Below, piece by piece: positions 18,155 through 26,269 of a DNA stretch of 64,000 bases (the stretch's first letter is position 1; each line of letters opens with the position of its first letter). The translations under genes and the position numbers were made by a program. The stretch covers positions 62,001 to 126,000 of the forward strand of contig JBCBSS010000003.1 in NCBI GenBank assembly GCA_039819065.1, in the 5' to 3' direction. Origin of the DNA: JBCBSS01 sp039819065 (GTDB lineage: Bacteria > Bacteroidota > Bacteroidia > Cytophagales > Cyclobacteriaceae). The notes under the pieces were generated by a model. The model was not told where the DNA came from, did no database searches, and was given only the letters and a program-made list of their open reading frames with translations.

Positions 18155-18205
18155 AAAGGCTATCTTAAAAACGGCCAGCATGTTTTAAGATAGCCTTTCT
18201 TCTTT
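18155..18205. terminator. Intrinsic terminator with 16-bp perfect stem
   Basis: AAAGGCTATCTTAAAA (18155-18170) is the exact reverse complement of 18183-18198, separated by a 12-base loop. A T-rich run (TTTCTTCTTTCT) follows on the plus strand. The A-rich left edge means it may also work on the minus strand. It ends the transcript of the preceding membrane protein. Confidence 0.85.
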
Positions 18206-18305
18206 CTAATCAAGCTACTTTGACTAAATGAACTAAATGGTGCAATGTGGGCCAAACATGGTATCTTGGGATTTAAGAATTCAACGCAACCGTTAATTCC
18301 ATTGA

Positions 18306-18767
18306 TTGAAACCCTTAGCTGATCATAATATCCTGTCCATACTTTTGGTGCGTGTGCTATTGATAGCCTTCATTACATTGGTGCTTTGGGTAGTTTTCAA
18401 GGATGAAGCCGAGATACGTATCACCCTAATCACCTTTATGGTTTTCATCGGATTCGTTTGGCTCAGGAGCGTGTACCACCGCTCATTCGATTTGTACTTT
18501 AACGATGAGTATCTCATTCTAAAAAGAGGCTCATTCCAAAGGAAGATTCCGATAGAAGATGTACTGAGGGTCAAATTAGCTCCATCGAGGTTTAAAATTA
18601 TTGGCTTATCCGTGTTTGCTTACCACCTCGGCTTTAAGAATGAAAATAGTCAGATAGAAGTAACGAAATTATACCTATCTCATCTGCATAGTGACCTTTG
18701 GCAATTTCAGGAATTGGTCAAGGAAAAATCTCCCAGAGTGGTGATAGAGAATTATACCATAGGCTAA
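18306..18767 (+). CDS. Small membrane protein with PH-like domain
   Basis: This 153-residue protein has two N-terminal transmembrane helices (about 10-29 and 36-55). A C-terminal part follows that looks like the bacterial PH-type fold of small membrane proteins (FDLYFNDEYLILKRG, then FQRKIPIEDVLRVKL). The function is unknown. The start is a TTG at 18306; no ATG is available upstream of the first helix. The gene stands alone between a terminator and the DinB-like gene. The domain call rests on overall pattern rather than on invariant residues. Confidence 0.7.
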   Translation: MKPLADHNILSILLVRVLLIAFITLVLWVVFKDEAEIRITLITFMVFIGFVWLRSVYHRSFDLYFNDEYLILKRGSFQRKIPIEDVLRVKLAPSRFKIIGLSVFAYHLGFKNENSQIEVTKLYLSHLHSDLWQFQELVKEKSPRVVIENYTIG

Positions 18768-18847
18768 TCACTCGCAGGGGCTGAATCAATCCATTTCGAC
18801 CGTTTTCCGTATGTTATTTAAAAGCACCTTAACCTTTTCAGCCAGGC

Positions 18848-19492
18848 ATGAAAAAAGAAGAAAAAGTCACGGACAGAAGAAGTTTCGTTAAGCAATCGTC
18901 TTTATTAGCCATCGGCAGTGCCAGCCTGCTGGGTTTCGCTCCTGTGGCAAAAGCCGAACAGCAGACCTCACAAAACGATATCAACATAGTCGGCCCGAAA
19001 GAAGGTTTTACGCCTCAAATCGGTACGCTGGTCTCCATGATGAACTGGATGAGAAATACCATGCTATACCCGGTGAGAGGATTGAGTGTCAAAGAGTTAG
19101 ATTACATACACGATGCCAATTCTATCGGTGCCATGTTGCTACACCTGGCAGCTACCGAGCGATTCTACCAAATCCATACTTTTGAAAACAAGAAATGGGG
19201 CGATTGGTCGCGAGAAGACCAGAAGAGATGGGCAACCGCTTCCGCCCTCGGCGCAGAAGGAAGAAAAAAGATCAAAGGCTACAACCTCGATTTCTACCTT
19301 GACGCCCTGAGTGAAGTACGGGCTAATAGCTTAAAAGAGTTTGCCAAACGAGATGATGAATGGCTATTAAAAGTAGATGAGGATTGGTTCTGGGGGCCTA
19401 CCAACAACTATTGCAAATGGTTCCATGTGTGCGAGCACGAGTCAAACCACAACGGCCAAATCAAGTGGTTGAAGAGTAGGTTATCCACATAA
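18848..19492 (+). CDS. Tat-exported DinB-like metal-binding protein
   Basis: This 214-residue protein begins with a twin-arginine signal, DRRSFVKQSS (Arg10-Arg11), then a hydrophobic stretch and an APVAKA cleavage site near 36. The mature part fits the DinB/YfiT four-helix bundle. Candidate metal ligands are His99 (MLLHLAATE) and the histidines of HVCEHESNHNG (His197, His201), the usual three-His arrangement. Family members are thiol-dependent transferases or hydrolases and are normally cytoplasmic, so a Tat signal implies folding with metal before export. The gene ends 10 bp before the DUF2071 gene and probably shares its transcript. Substrate unknown. Confidence 0.85.
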   Translation: MKKEEKVTDRRSFVKQSSLLAIGSASLLGFAPVAKAEQQTSQNDINIVGPKEGFTPQIGTLVSMMNWMRNTMLYPVRGLSVKELDYIHDANSIGAMLLHLAATERFYQIHTFENKKWGDWSREDQKRWATASALGAEGRKKIKGYNLDFYLDALSEVRANSLKEFAKRDDEWLLKVDEDWFWGPTNNYCKWFHVCEHESNHNGQIKWLKSRLST

Positions 19493-19502
19493 GCTAAATC
19501 TC

Positions 19503-20222
19503 ATGCCTAGAAAATTCCTCACGGCAGAATGGCGCAAACTGATCATGGCGAACTACGCTGTTGATCCTAAGATATTGAAGCCTTATCTGCCTGCACATAC
19601 CGCACTCGACCTCTGGAACAACACCTGCTACATCAGCTTAGTGGGCTTTATGTTTTGCAATACCAAAGTACTGGGCTTGTCCATCCCCTTTCACCGCCAT
19701 TTTGAAGAGGTTAATCTCAGGTTCTATGTTAAATACAAGGATGATAATGAATGGAAAAGAGGGGTTGTTTTCATTAAGGAGATTGTACCTAAGGCTGCTA
19801 TTACCTTAGTCGCCAATACACTTTACAAAGAGCACTACACGACTTTGCCCATGCGGCACCAATGGACTGATTTCCCTGACCATAAGGAAGTGACTTATGA
19901 ATGGAAGTACCACAAGGAATGGAATCAATTCAGCGTTAAGACAGAAAAGATGCCCAAACCTTTAGTAGAAGGTTCGGAGGCTGAGTTTATTACCGAACAT
20001 TATTGGGGATACACAAAGCTCGCCAAAGACCGCACTTCAGAATATCAGGTAGAACATCCCAGTTGGGATGTTTATGATGTCACGCACCATACCATCAAGT
20101 GCACGGCCCATTCGCTCTATGGCAATGAGTTCGGAGAGGCGATGGAAGAAACGCCGAAATCAGTTTTCATGGCAGAGGGTTCGGAGATCGTGGTGAGAAA
20201 GGGACAGGTTATTAGTGGATAG
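19503..20222 (+). CDS. DUF2071 (YqjF-like) protein
   Basis: This 239-residue protein matches the DUF2071/YqjF pattern. It has an N-terminal FLTAEWRKLIMANYAVDPKIL-type block, LPAHTALDLWNNTCYISLVGF (by pattern, residues about 29-49), and a central FEEVNLRFYVKY segment. No signal peptide or membrane segment is present. The family adopts an acetoacetate-decarboxylase-like fold and has no established reaction. It sits 10 bp downstream of the Tat-exported DinB-like gene, which suggests an operon. A 23-bp near-palindrome lies about 30 bp after the stop. Confidence 0.87.
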   Translation: MPRKFLTAEWRKLIMANYAVDPKILKPYLPAHTALDLWNNTCYISLVGFMFCNTKVLGLSIPFHRHFEEVNLRFYVKYKDDNEWKRGVVFIKEIVPKAAITLVANTLYKEHYTTLPMRHQWTDFPDHKEVTYEWKYHKEWNQFSVKTEKMPKPLVEGSEAEFITEHYWGYTKLAKDRTSEYQVEHPSWDVYDVTHHTIKCTAHSLYGNEFGEAMEETPKSVFMAEGSEIVVRKGQVISG

Positions 20223-20252
20223 ATCATACTAACCCTTGTTGGGTCTTACCCT

Positions 20253-20275
20253 GGCGCGAAAGTTACTTTCGTGCC
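20253..20275. repeat. 23-bp near-perfect palindrome
   Basis: GGCGCGAAAGT and ACTTTCGTGCC face each other around one T, with a single G-T pair. There is no T-run, so it is a poor terminator on the plus strand. It could be a degenerate intergenic repeat unit or a protein site. Confidence 0.5.
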
Positions 20276-20360
20276 CATGATAACAGGCACCTTTATCATT
20301 AGTGAAGACACAAATAATGGCGATACTGGAGATTACTTGGATTTTCTTCTACGTCGTAAA

Positions 20361-20393
20361 TTGTGGCCTGAAAGTTTTATTATCCTAACTTTA
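20361..20393 (+). promoter_or_regulatory. Candidate Bacteroidota promoter
   Basis: TTG at 20361 and TAACTTTA at 20386-20393 (7 of 8 to TAnnTTTG) are spaced 22 bases apart. They lie 22 bases upstream of the ATG at 20416, compatible with a short leader. Confidence 0.35.
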
Positions 20394-20415
20394 GACATCA
20401 GATATCAACACCTAA

Positions 20416-20898
20416 ATGGAAGGCTCATCAAACCAAACTTGCTTTAACCCTAAAGATTTTGCAGGGCCGATCGAGGAGGCCAATGGAAGGCGTATAATGT
20501 ATTTTAGAGCATTATGCGAACGATCTGAAAATGCTGTTGAACCAATTCTCTTCTGGCTACAAACGGACGACCTGATCTGGCATAGATTCTTTATAGATGC
20601 GTGGATGTTACATTGGGCACTATTTGAAGATAACAAGGAAACTCAAGAGTTAAGAGAAGAAGACTTTGAGTTCATGGATAACGATATAATCAGAGACTTA
20701 ATTAAAGAGTATGATCTCAGCGATAAAAAGATAGTTGATGCTCAAATGAACTACAGATACGTAAATGCACTCTTTTGTGGGCAGTTGAAACTGAGTATTG
20801 AAGACGGGCGTACCATTATCCTCAATGATTTTAATGATGTATTTAAAAGCAACCTAATCATTTCTGATCAAGCGAAAATTCAAGTCACCGCCTCTTAA
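20416..20898 (+). CDS. Hypothetical cytoplasmic protein
   Basis: I do not recognise this 160-residue protein. It has no signal peptide or membrane segment. The N-terminal half is rich in Trp and other aromatics (ILFWLQTDDLIWHRFF, then DAWMLHWALFED). The middle is strongly acidic, and the C-terminus looks like a small beta region (GRTIILNDFNDVFKSN). The ATG is supported by a promoter-like sequence directly upstream. It lies 70 bp before the LytTR regulator gene and could share its transcript. Confidence 0.7.
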   Translation: MEGSSNQTCFNPKDFAGPIEEANGRRIMYFRALCERSENAVEPILFWLQTDDLIWHRFFIDAWMLHWALFEDNKETQELREEDFEFMDNDIIRDLIKEYDLSDKKIVDAQMNYRYVNALFCGQLKLSIEDGRTIILNDFNDVFKSNLIISDQAKIQVTAS

Positions 20899-20967
20899 AC
20901 ATTATCTGCAATTTTTGAGATACTTTTATTTCAAACTTCTAATGTACTATCGGCTGAAAAGCTAAAC

Positions 20968-21837
20968 ATGAAAAGGGCATACGCATTTCTTAAAACCCCT
21001 CACCCCATCGGATTCGGTTGGAAGTATGTTTTGATTCCGGGTATTATTGTTTTCTTAATTCTCTTCATTCTACAACCTTTTTCCTTCGATCAAATGGACA
21101 CTGGTGCCCGTTTTATGAAATCACTAGCGTTTGGCACCATCACCACGGCTGCATCGGCCATCAATCTACAGACAGGTCGGTTTCTGCTACCCCGGTTATT
21201 TGACGAGGATCGTTGGACGATTGGGTTTGAATTGGTATTTGAACTGTATGATATTCTGCTCATAGGATTTTGGAATAGCCTTTTCCTCTTTCTCGCCTAT
21301 CCGGTAAATCAACCATTTTTAGAACTGCTATTCAGAATTGAATATAATACCTTGATCATTGGCATAATACCTGCCGTTGCATTAGTGAGTATCAAAAACC
21401 ATGAGTCTTTAAAAAGTCAGCTCAAAAATATAAAGGCACTCAACAAACAACTCAGTACGGGTGAAACCACTAGTTCAGCCGACCGTCAAATCTCATTGGT
21501 TGCCGAAAATGGCAAATTGGCGATGCAGCTTCTACCCAGTGAAATCGTCTACCTAAAGTCTGAGGGCAACTATGTCGATGTTTTCACGGTAAACGATCAG
21601 CATAACGTGTCAAAGCACTTGCTGCGTAACCGCCTCAAAAACGTCTTGATTTTGCTTCCAAATAATACATTCTTTCAATGCCACAAAAGCTACATCATCA
21701 ATAGGAGTAAAATCATAAAAGTGGACGGAAATGCGCGAAACTTAAAATTGCACCTAAGGAATTCGGATGAACCTATACCGGTATCGAGAGGAAAGTCTCA
21801 AGAGTTGTTGTCATTTATTCAATCTTACCAACCATAG
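20968..21837 (+). CDS. Membrane-anchored LytTR transcription regulator
   Basis: This 289-residue protein has about four transmembrane helices in residues 18-150 and a short linker. A LytTR DNA-binding domain follows (about 186-287): LLPSEIVYLKSEGNYVDVF, HLLRNRLKNVL, FFQCHKSYIINRSKI and PVSRGKSQEL. There is no receiver or kinase domain, so this is a one-component membrane regulator of the type common in Bacteroidota. The signal it senses and its targets are unknown. The DUF418 membrane protein gene begins about 100 bp downstream in the same direction and is the nearest candidate target. Confidence 0.9.
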   Translation: MKRAYAFLKTPHPIGFGWKYVLIPGIIVFLILFILQPFSFDQMDTGARFMKSLAFGTITTAASAINLQTGRFLLPRLFDEDRWTIGFELVFELYDILLIGFWNSLFLFLAYPVNQPFLELLFRIEYNTLIIGIIPAVALVSIKNHESLKSQLKNIKALNKQLSTGETTSSADRQISLVAENGKLAMQLLPSEIVYLKSEGNYVDVFTVNDQHNVSKHLLRNRLKNVLILLPNNTFFQCHKSYIINRSKIIKVDGNARNLKLHLRNSDEPIPVSRGKSQELLSFIQSYQP

Positions 21838-21941
21838 CCAATCCAGAACATGACATTTCATACCATATTCAGCCATTTCATACCGTAGGCTCAAAAGACC
21901 GCTTTACGGCAATTCTTAGCATCCATATTTGCCTCACACAT

Positions 21942-23189
21942 ATGAACGAGAGCAATATGAACGTAACTGCTAATGCTAAGACTGAAAGGATTATATCACT
22001 CGATGTGATCAGAGGTTTTGCCATACTGGGTATCCTACTCATGAATATTCAAAGCTTCTCAATGATCGGGCAAGCATATTTGAACCCTATGGCCTATGGT
22101 GATATGACGGGGCTCAATAAATGGGTATGGATACTTAGCCATACGCTGGCTGACCAGAAGTTCATGAGTATATTTTCTATGCTATTCGGTGCTTCGATTA
22201 TTATGATAACACAGAATCAAGAGAGGAAAACAGGGCAATCTTTTTCAGCTCATTATCGGCGTAACTTTTGGCTTTTGATAATAGGCCTTATACATGCCTA
22301 TCTTTTTTGGTATGGTGATATTCTGGCACCTTATGCCGTTTGTGCTTTTTTGCTGTATCCATTAAGGAAACTATCTGTTAGGATGCTACTCGTTTGGGGT
22401 GTGATCATCTTTACCATAGGAAGTTTGATCGAAACCTTGGCAGGTTTGGAGTTGTTAAATACGCCTCAAGAGGTCCTACAACAAAAAATGGGAGGCTGGC
22501 GTCCCCATCAAAGAATTGTGGAAATGGAAGTAAACGCGTATCTGGGAAGCTTTCCTGAACAGATGGAACAACGGACGAAAACAGCGGTTATGATGCATAC
22601 GGAGACTTTCTTATCCCATTATCTTTGGCGCATTTCAGGGCTGATGCTAATTGGTATGGCACTCTTTAAGTCTGGCTTTTTAACCAACACCAGAAAACCC
22701 AAACTGTATAAGCAAATACTGGCTTGGAGTGGTGCTGCAGGACTATCGCTGGTAGTTGTGGGGATAATCAAAAACTTTGAAGCCTACTGGGCTATTGAAT
22801 ATGCCAAGTTCTTAAATGCCCAATTCAATTACTGGGGCAGCCTACTGATGTCTGTTGCATACATCAGTGGAGTCATTCTTCTGATCCAATATGGGTTGGT
22901 GAGCTGGCTTACTAACCTACTGTCATGCGTTGGTAGAACCGCACTGAGTAACTACCTTATGCAAACATTGATTTGTACCTTCATTTTCTATGGTTTTGGT
23001 TTAGGGCTATTCGGGCAGGTAGAAAGGACTGGACAATTAATGATAGTAATTGGCATTTGGGTTTTCCAGGTCTTAGCTTCATGGCTATGGTTGAAGTGCT
23101 TCAGCTATGGGCCTTTTGAGTGGTTATGGAGGAGTTTGAGCAATTGGAAGGTACAACCGTTATGTAAACAAGCTAAGCCCTACTCATAA
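21942..23189 (+). CDS. DUF418 family membrane protein
   Basis: This 415-residue polytopic protein starts ISLDVIRGFAILGILLMNIQSF (about 18-39), the characteristic opening of the DUF418/YeiB family. It has roughly ten transmembrane helices and ends with the family's C-terminal block (SNYLMQTLICTFIFYGFGLG, about 345-364, then FSYGPFEWLWRSL). The family resembles membrane acyltransferases, but no reaction is proven. A second ATG five codons downstream is possible. Its 3' end overlaps the convergent serine hydrolase gene by 10 bp, so there is no room for separate terminators. Confidence 0.9.
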   Translation: MNESNMNVTANAKTERIISLDVIRGFAILGILLMNIQSFSMIGQAYLNPMAYGDMTGLNKWVWILSHTLADQKFMSIFSMLFGASIIMITQNQERKTGQSFSAHYRRNFWLLIIGLIHAYLFWYGDILAPYAVCAFLLYPLRKLSVRMLLVWGVIIFTIGSLIETLAGLELLNTPQEVLQQKMGGWRPHQRIVEMEVNAYLGSFPEQMEQRTKTAVMMHTETFLSHYLWRISGLMLIGMALFKSGFLTNTRKPKLYKQILAWSGAAGLSLVVVGIIKNFEAYWAIEYAKFLNAQFNYWGSLLMSVAYISGVILLIQYGLVSWLTNLLSCVGRTALSNYLMQTLICTFIFYGFGLGLFGQVERTGQLMIVIGIWVFQVLASWLWLKCFSYGPFEWLWRSLSNWKVQPLCKQAKPYS

Positions 23190-24337
23190 GCGGCCAAAAC
23201 ATACTCCTTCAAAGCCTTTTCTATGGTTGGCAGAACAGTCATGCCCCTTGATTGTGTTAAGACGATAATGATGAGGTCATTGTCCGGAAAGGCATAAGCC
23301 GATGTACCGTCAGAGCCTTGATGCATAAAAAGGTAGGGTAAGTCATTAGGGGAATCCTCTTCCCCAGCCGTAAAGCCCCAGAAGTGACCATAATAGACAG
23401 ACTTCCCTTCACTCAATGGAAACATACTCTTTGGCACTTCCAGTGGTTGACGGTTAGCGAAAGTACGCCTTACACCCTCTTCGCTGATGATTCTTTTACC
23501 ATCCATAGTACCCTTATTGAGATAAATTCTCATAAAACGAGCGTAATCCTTCGCTGTACCGAACGCACTTTGGGCATACATGGTGAAGTCGTAGAATGGC
23601 CCGTCCTCTGCACGCCACCGACAAGCCCAATTTCCTCTGCCTCCCCGATATGCAGGCATGGTCGATTGAATCAACTTCGCATTCGTAGTTTTGGCTGCAT
23701 AGGTGCTCTTAAGGTTCAACTTGTCCAACAATTCCGCTTCAAGCAGTTCTCCGGCTTTTTTACTGGTGTGTCTTTCTAAAATAGCCCCAATGATATCCGC
23801 ATGGGCATCAGCATAAGACCAACGCTGATCATTGGGGAGTGAAGGCCCCTGCTTGCCCCAATATTTTGCCATTTCCTGTAGATTGTCATACTGCATCCAG
23901 GGTCTACCTGGCTGACCTTGTTCGTAGCCCGCCCGATGTAGCAAAAGATCTTCTATCGTAATGTGTTGGGTTTTTGGGTTATTGAATACCTCCAAATATT
24001 GTGAAGCTTTGTCCTCAAGGTTGATCTCTCCTCTGTCAATGTACATCTGTACCAGTGCACCTGCCATTGGTTTAGTCATTGAGCGGATATTATAAATCCC
24101 ACCGGGAACGGCTTCTTCATTCCTTTCCTTGTCACGCCAGCCTATAGCGTGGTGGTACAAGGCATTCCCTCCTTGCTCGATATACATTTCCAGTCCGACA
24201 AACTCATCTTGTTGCCATAGAGTGGTCAGCCTTCTTTCTAACCCTTTGAAGTCAGGTTTTTTGTCTTCATTGCCCGTTTGAGCTGGTAAGCACGAGCAAG
24301 ACAGAATAATGCTAAAAGCAAAGATCAATTTCCTCAT
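23180..24337 (-). CDS. Secreted class C beta-lactamase-like serine hydrolase
   Basis: This 385-residue protein has an N-terminal signal sequence. Either SPase I cleavage near LPA-Q or a lipobox-like LSCSC is possible. The serine hydrolase core has SMTK (Ser86, Lys89), a Tyr at SYADAH (Tyr175) and LLLHRAGYEQG (131-141). The third active-site motif is not obvious. The family includes esterases and D-aminopeptidases as well as beta-lactamases, so drug resistance should not be assumed. It is a single gene, convergent with the DUF418 gene and divergent from the acyltransferase gene. Confidence 0.88.
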   Translation of the reverse strand: MRKLIFAFSIILSCSCLPAQTGNEDKKPDFKGLERRLTTLWQQDEFVGLEMYIEQGGNALYHHAIGWRDKERNEEAVPGGIYNIRSMTKPMAGALVQMYIDRGEINLEDKASQYLEVFNNPKTQHITIEDLLLHRAGYEQGQPGRPWMQYDNLQEMAKYWGKQGPSLPNDQRWSYADAHADIIGAILERHTSKKAGELLEAELLDKLNLKSTYAAKTTNAKLIQSTMPAYRGGRGNWACRWRAEDGPFYDFTMYAQSAFGTAKDYARFMRIYLNKGTMDGKRIISEEGVRRTFANRQPLEVPKSMFPLSEGKSVYYGHFWGFTAGEEDSPNDLPYLFMHQGSDGTSAYAFPDNDLIIIVLTQSRGMTVLPTIEKALKEYVLAAYE

Positions 24338-24477
24338 CGTATCTCAATTTGTCCCTTAATCTAATAGTGGGTTGTTGGCATTGGATCATTATTGTGATCA
24401 ATAGTGTTTAACGTGATTAAATACTTAACTACCAGGCCTATCCTTAACATACCGACAATATAGAGTTCATTTCTAAA

Positions 24478-25317
24478 GTGTATTTTTATAAGCTTATAAT
24501 TGACTATATCTTGCCAGCCGCCAAGCTTACCTATAGTGACCCCAACGATCCCAGGCTAAAACAATTATTGATTAAGTCCATCGAGTTGGCTACCGGTAGA
24601 ATGACCCTTGAAAAGCGCTATAATGAAATACTGGACGCCGACCCGGCGCCAGAGGATATCTGGGGAATCGCTTTAAACAAACTGGCCTTACGACTCGACT
24701 TTGACGACAATCAGCTGAATAAAATACCAAAATCCGGTCCGATAATATTCATTGCCAATCATCTTTTCGGTGTAGTTGATGGCTTAGCTATGGGATACCT
24801 TGTGTCACTATTACACAAGCGTTTTAAGTTCTTGGTCAATGCGGTACTCTGCAGGGATGAAAAGCTGAACCAATTCCTGCTACCGGTTGATTTCGCTCCT
24901 TCTAAAGCAGCTCAAAAGACCAACATAGAAACCAGGGCCAAAGCCATGGACTGCCTGGCTAAGGATATCCCGATTGTGATATTCCCATCAGGAGGCGTGG
25001 CCACCGCTCCTAAATTCTGGAAGAAGGCAGAAGACCTTGAGTGGAAGCTTTTCGTAATCAAGCTCATTCGCAAATCCAAAGCGACGGTCATACCTATTTA
25101 CTTCCATGGTCAGAATAGCAGGCTATTCCAGGTGGTCAGCCAATTTAGCCTTGACTTGAGGCTGGCCTTACTACTGAATGAGGTACGCAACAAAATGGGC
25201 AAAAGCATCACTGTCAACATTGGTGATCCCATCACTTATGAGGATATGGAACTCTATCAGGATAAGAGTGCTCTTTTACGGTTTCTCAGATCAAGGGTTT
25301 TTAGCCTCAAAAGATAA
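24478..25317 (+). CDS. PlsC-like lysophospholipid acyltransferase
   Basis: This 279-residue member of the glycerolipid acyltransferase superfamily has the acyl-CoA/ACP site seen as ANHLFGVVDG (His95, Asp101; five residues between His and Asp instead of the textbook four). The phosphate-binding motif is IFPSGGVATAP (168-178), followed by ATVIPIYFHGQNSRLFQ. It lacks clear transmembrane helices and resembles the soluble, hemolysin/OlsA-like branch. The start is GTG at 24478; no earlier in-frame ATG fits. It probably adds a fatty acid to a lysolipid at the membrane surface. It appears to be monocistronic. Confidence 0.87.
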   Translation: MYFYKLIIDYILPAAKLTYSDPNDPRLKQLLIKSIELATGRMTLEKRYNEILDADPAPEDIWGIALNKLALRLDFDDNQLNKIPKSGPIIFIANHLFGVVDGLAMGYLVSLLHKRFKFLVNAVLCRDEKLNQFLLPVDFAPSKAAQKTNIETRAKAMDCLAKDIPIVIFPSGGVATAPKFWKKAEDLEWKLFVIKLIRKSKATVIPIYFHGQNSRLFQVVSQFSLDLRLALLLNEVRNKMGKSITVNIGDPITYEDMELYQDKSALLRFLRSRVFSLKR

Positions 25318-25334
25318 TACTAAAACCTCTCACG

Positions 25335-25365
25335 TTTTGCTATATTCAAATTTACTATATCTTAG
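25335..25365 (+). promoter_or_regulatory. Candidate Bacteroidota promoter
   Basis: TTTTG (25335-25339), 18 bases, then TATCTTAG (25358-25365; 7 of 8 to TAnnTTTG), placed 30 bases upstream of the ATG at 25396. This is the best-spaced promoter candidate noticed in the window. Confidence 0.5.
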
Positions 25366-25395
25366 ACTATAGAATACCAGATGTGATAAATCATA

Positions 25396-26019
25396 ATGCT
25401 TGAAGAAAAAATACTTGAACTGCAAAATGCCATTCCAGAGTTAGATATTTCAAGCCACGATAATTCAGATGAAATACTCAAGCAAGTAATAGGCAAGAAC
25501 GAAATACTATGGAAAGTGGCAAAGTGGTTGATAAAAGAGAGACTTGAATCCTTTTTCGTAGAAAAGAAAAATACCAATATCCAAATGGTCGATAATGTAT
25601 ACCTAGAGCAGTTTTTTGGCAAATACTCGACTGAAGTAAGTTTTGAATTCGAGAAATACGCCGATATGACCTTACCTATGGAAGAAAAGCTAATAGGTAG
25701 GTCATTGCTACTATTACCACCTTTGCTGGCTTGGTGGGTATTGCTTCATCAGTTCATTTCTAAAAATATCGAATTCCTTTTGATAGGTTATCAATGGCTT
25801 GCAGACTACGGGTCCTTTCTTTACCTACTACCTATAATAGTGGTTGTTATAGTAGCTCCCAAATGGTTATTCGGCCCGTTCCCCAGAAAATTCAAAAAAG
25901 TAAAAACCTTTAATGACCTAATAGAACAACTTTTCATTATTAACCTTTTTCGGTATCGGGTGGATAATTTTAAGAGGCTAAAAGAGGAATTAATTATTTA
26001 TTTAAGCGACTATAAATAA
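25396..26019 (+). CDS. Hypothetical membrane protein
   Basis: This 207-residue protein has an acidic and amphipathic N-terminal half. Two transmembrane helices follow (about 100-119 and 136-156), then a basic loop (FPRKFKKVKTF) and an amphipathic tail. I do not recognise the family. The coding region is AT-rich compared with its neighbours and follows a good promoter candidate. It is followed by a very short exported reading frame. Confidence 0.65.
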   Translation: MLEEKILELQNAIPELDISSHDNSDEILKQVIGKNEILWKVAKWLIKERLESFFVEKKNTNIQMVDNVYLEQFFGKYSTEVSFEFEKYADMTLPMEEKLIGRSLLLLPPLLAWWVLLHQFISKNIEFLLIGYQWLADYGSFLYLLPIIVVVIVAPKWLFGPFPRKFKKVKTFNDLIEQLFIINLFRYRVDNFKRLKEELIIYLSDYK

Positions 26020-26114
26020 TTCTTAGTAATGAACATATTTCCAACATTATTTCAACCTTAGTATTAAGCGCTCTTTATAAGGGAAACACTATCGCATCAA
26101 CTAATTTCAGAATC

Positions 26115-26252
26115 ATGAAGAGACCGACTTATTGCCTTATATTTCTCTCTATTCCAATCACTTCCTTTGCCCAAGGTGTAAAGACCGAAATATTCAATGA
26201 AAATGGGCAAATTTATATCGACACAGACTTTACTAAAGCTGATTCCCCCTGA
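26115..26252 (+). CDS. Tiny exported peptide or gene remnant
   Basis: A 45-residue frame begins MKRPTYCLIFLSIPITSFAQ, a plausible signal peptide with cleavage after FA. The mature part is only about 26 residues (starting GVKTEIFNENG) and stops 17 bp before the convergent GH16 stop codon. The good signal peptide and tiny mature part suggest the 5' stub of a larger secreted protein lost by deletion. A genuine small secreted peptide is the alternative. Confidence 0.4.
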   Translation: MKRPTYCLIFLSIPITSFAQGVKTEIFNENGQIYIDTDFTKADSP

Positions 26253-26269
26253 GCTAAGCTATATTTTTT

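Noticed and set aside
23384..23779. 131-codon frame antisense to the serine hydrolase gene
   Set aside because: Overlaps a gene with clear catalytic motifs; composition fits an antisense shadow.
23180..24337. Calling the serine hydrolase an antibiotic-resistance beta-lactamase
   Set aside because: Only the general family motifs are present; most such proteins are esterases or peptidases.
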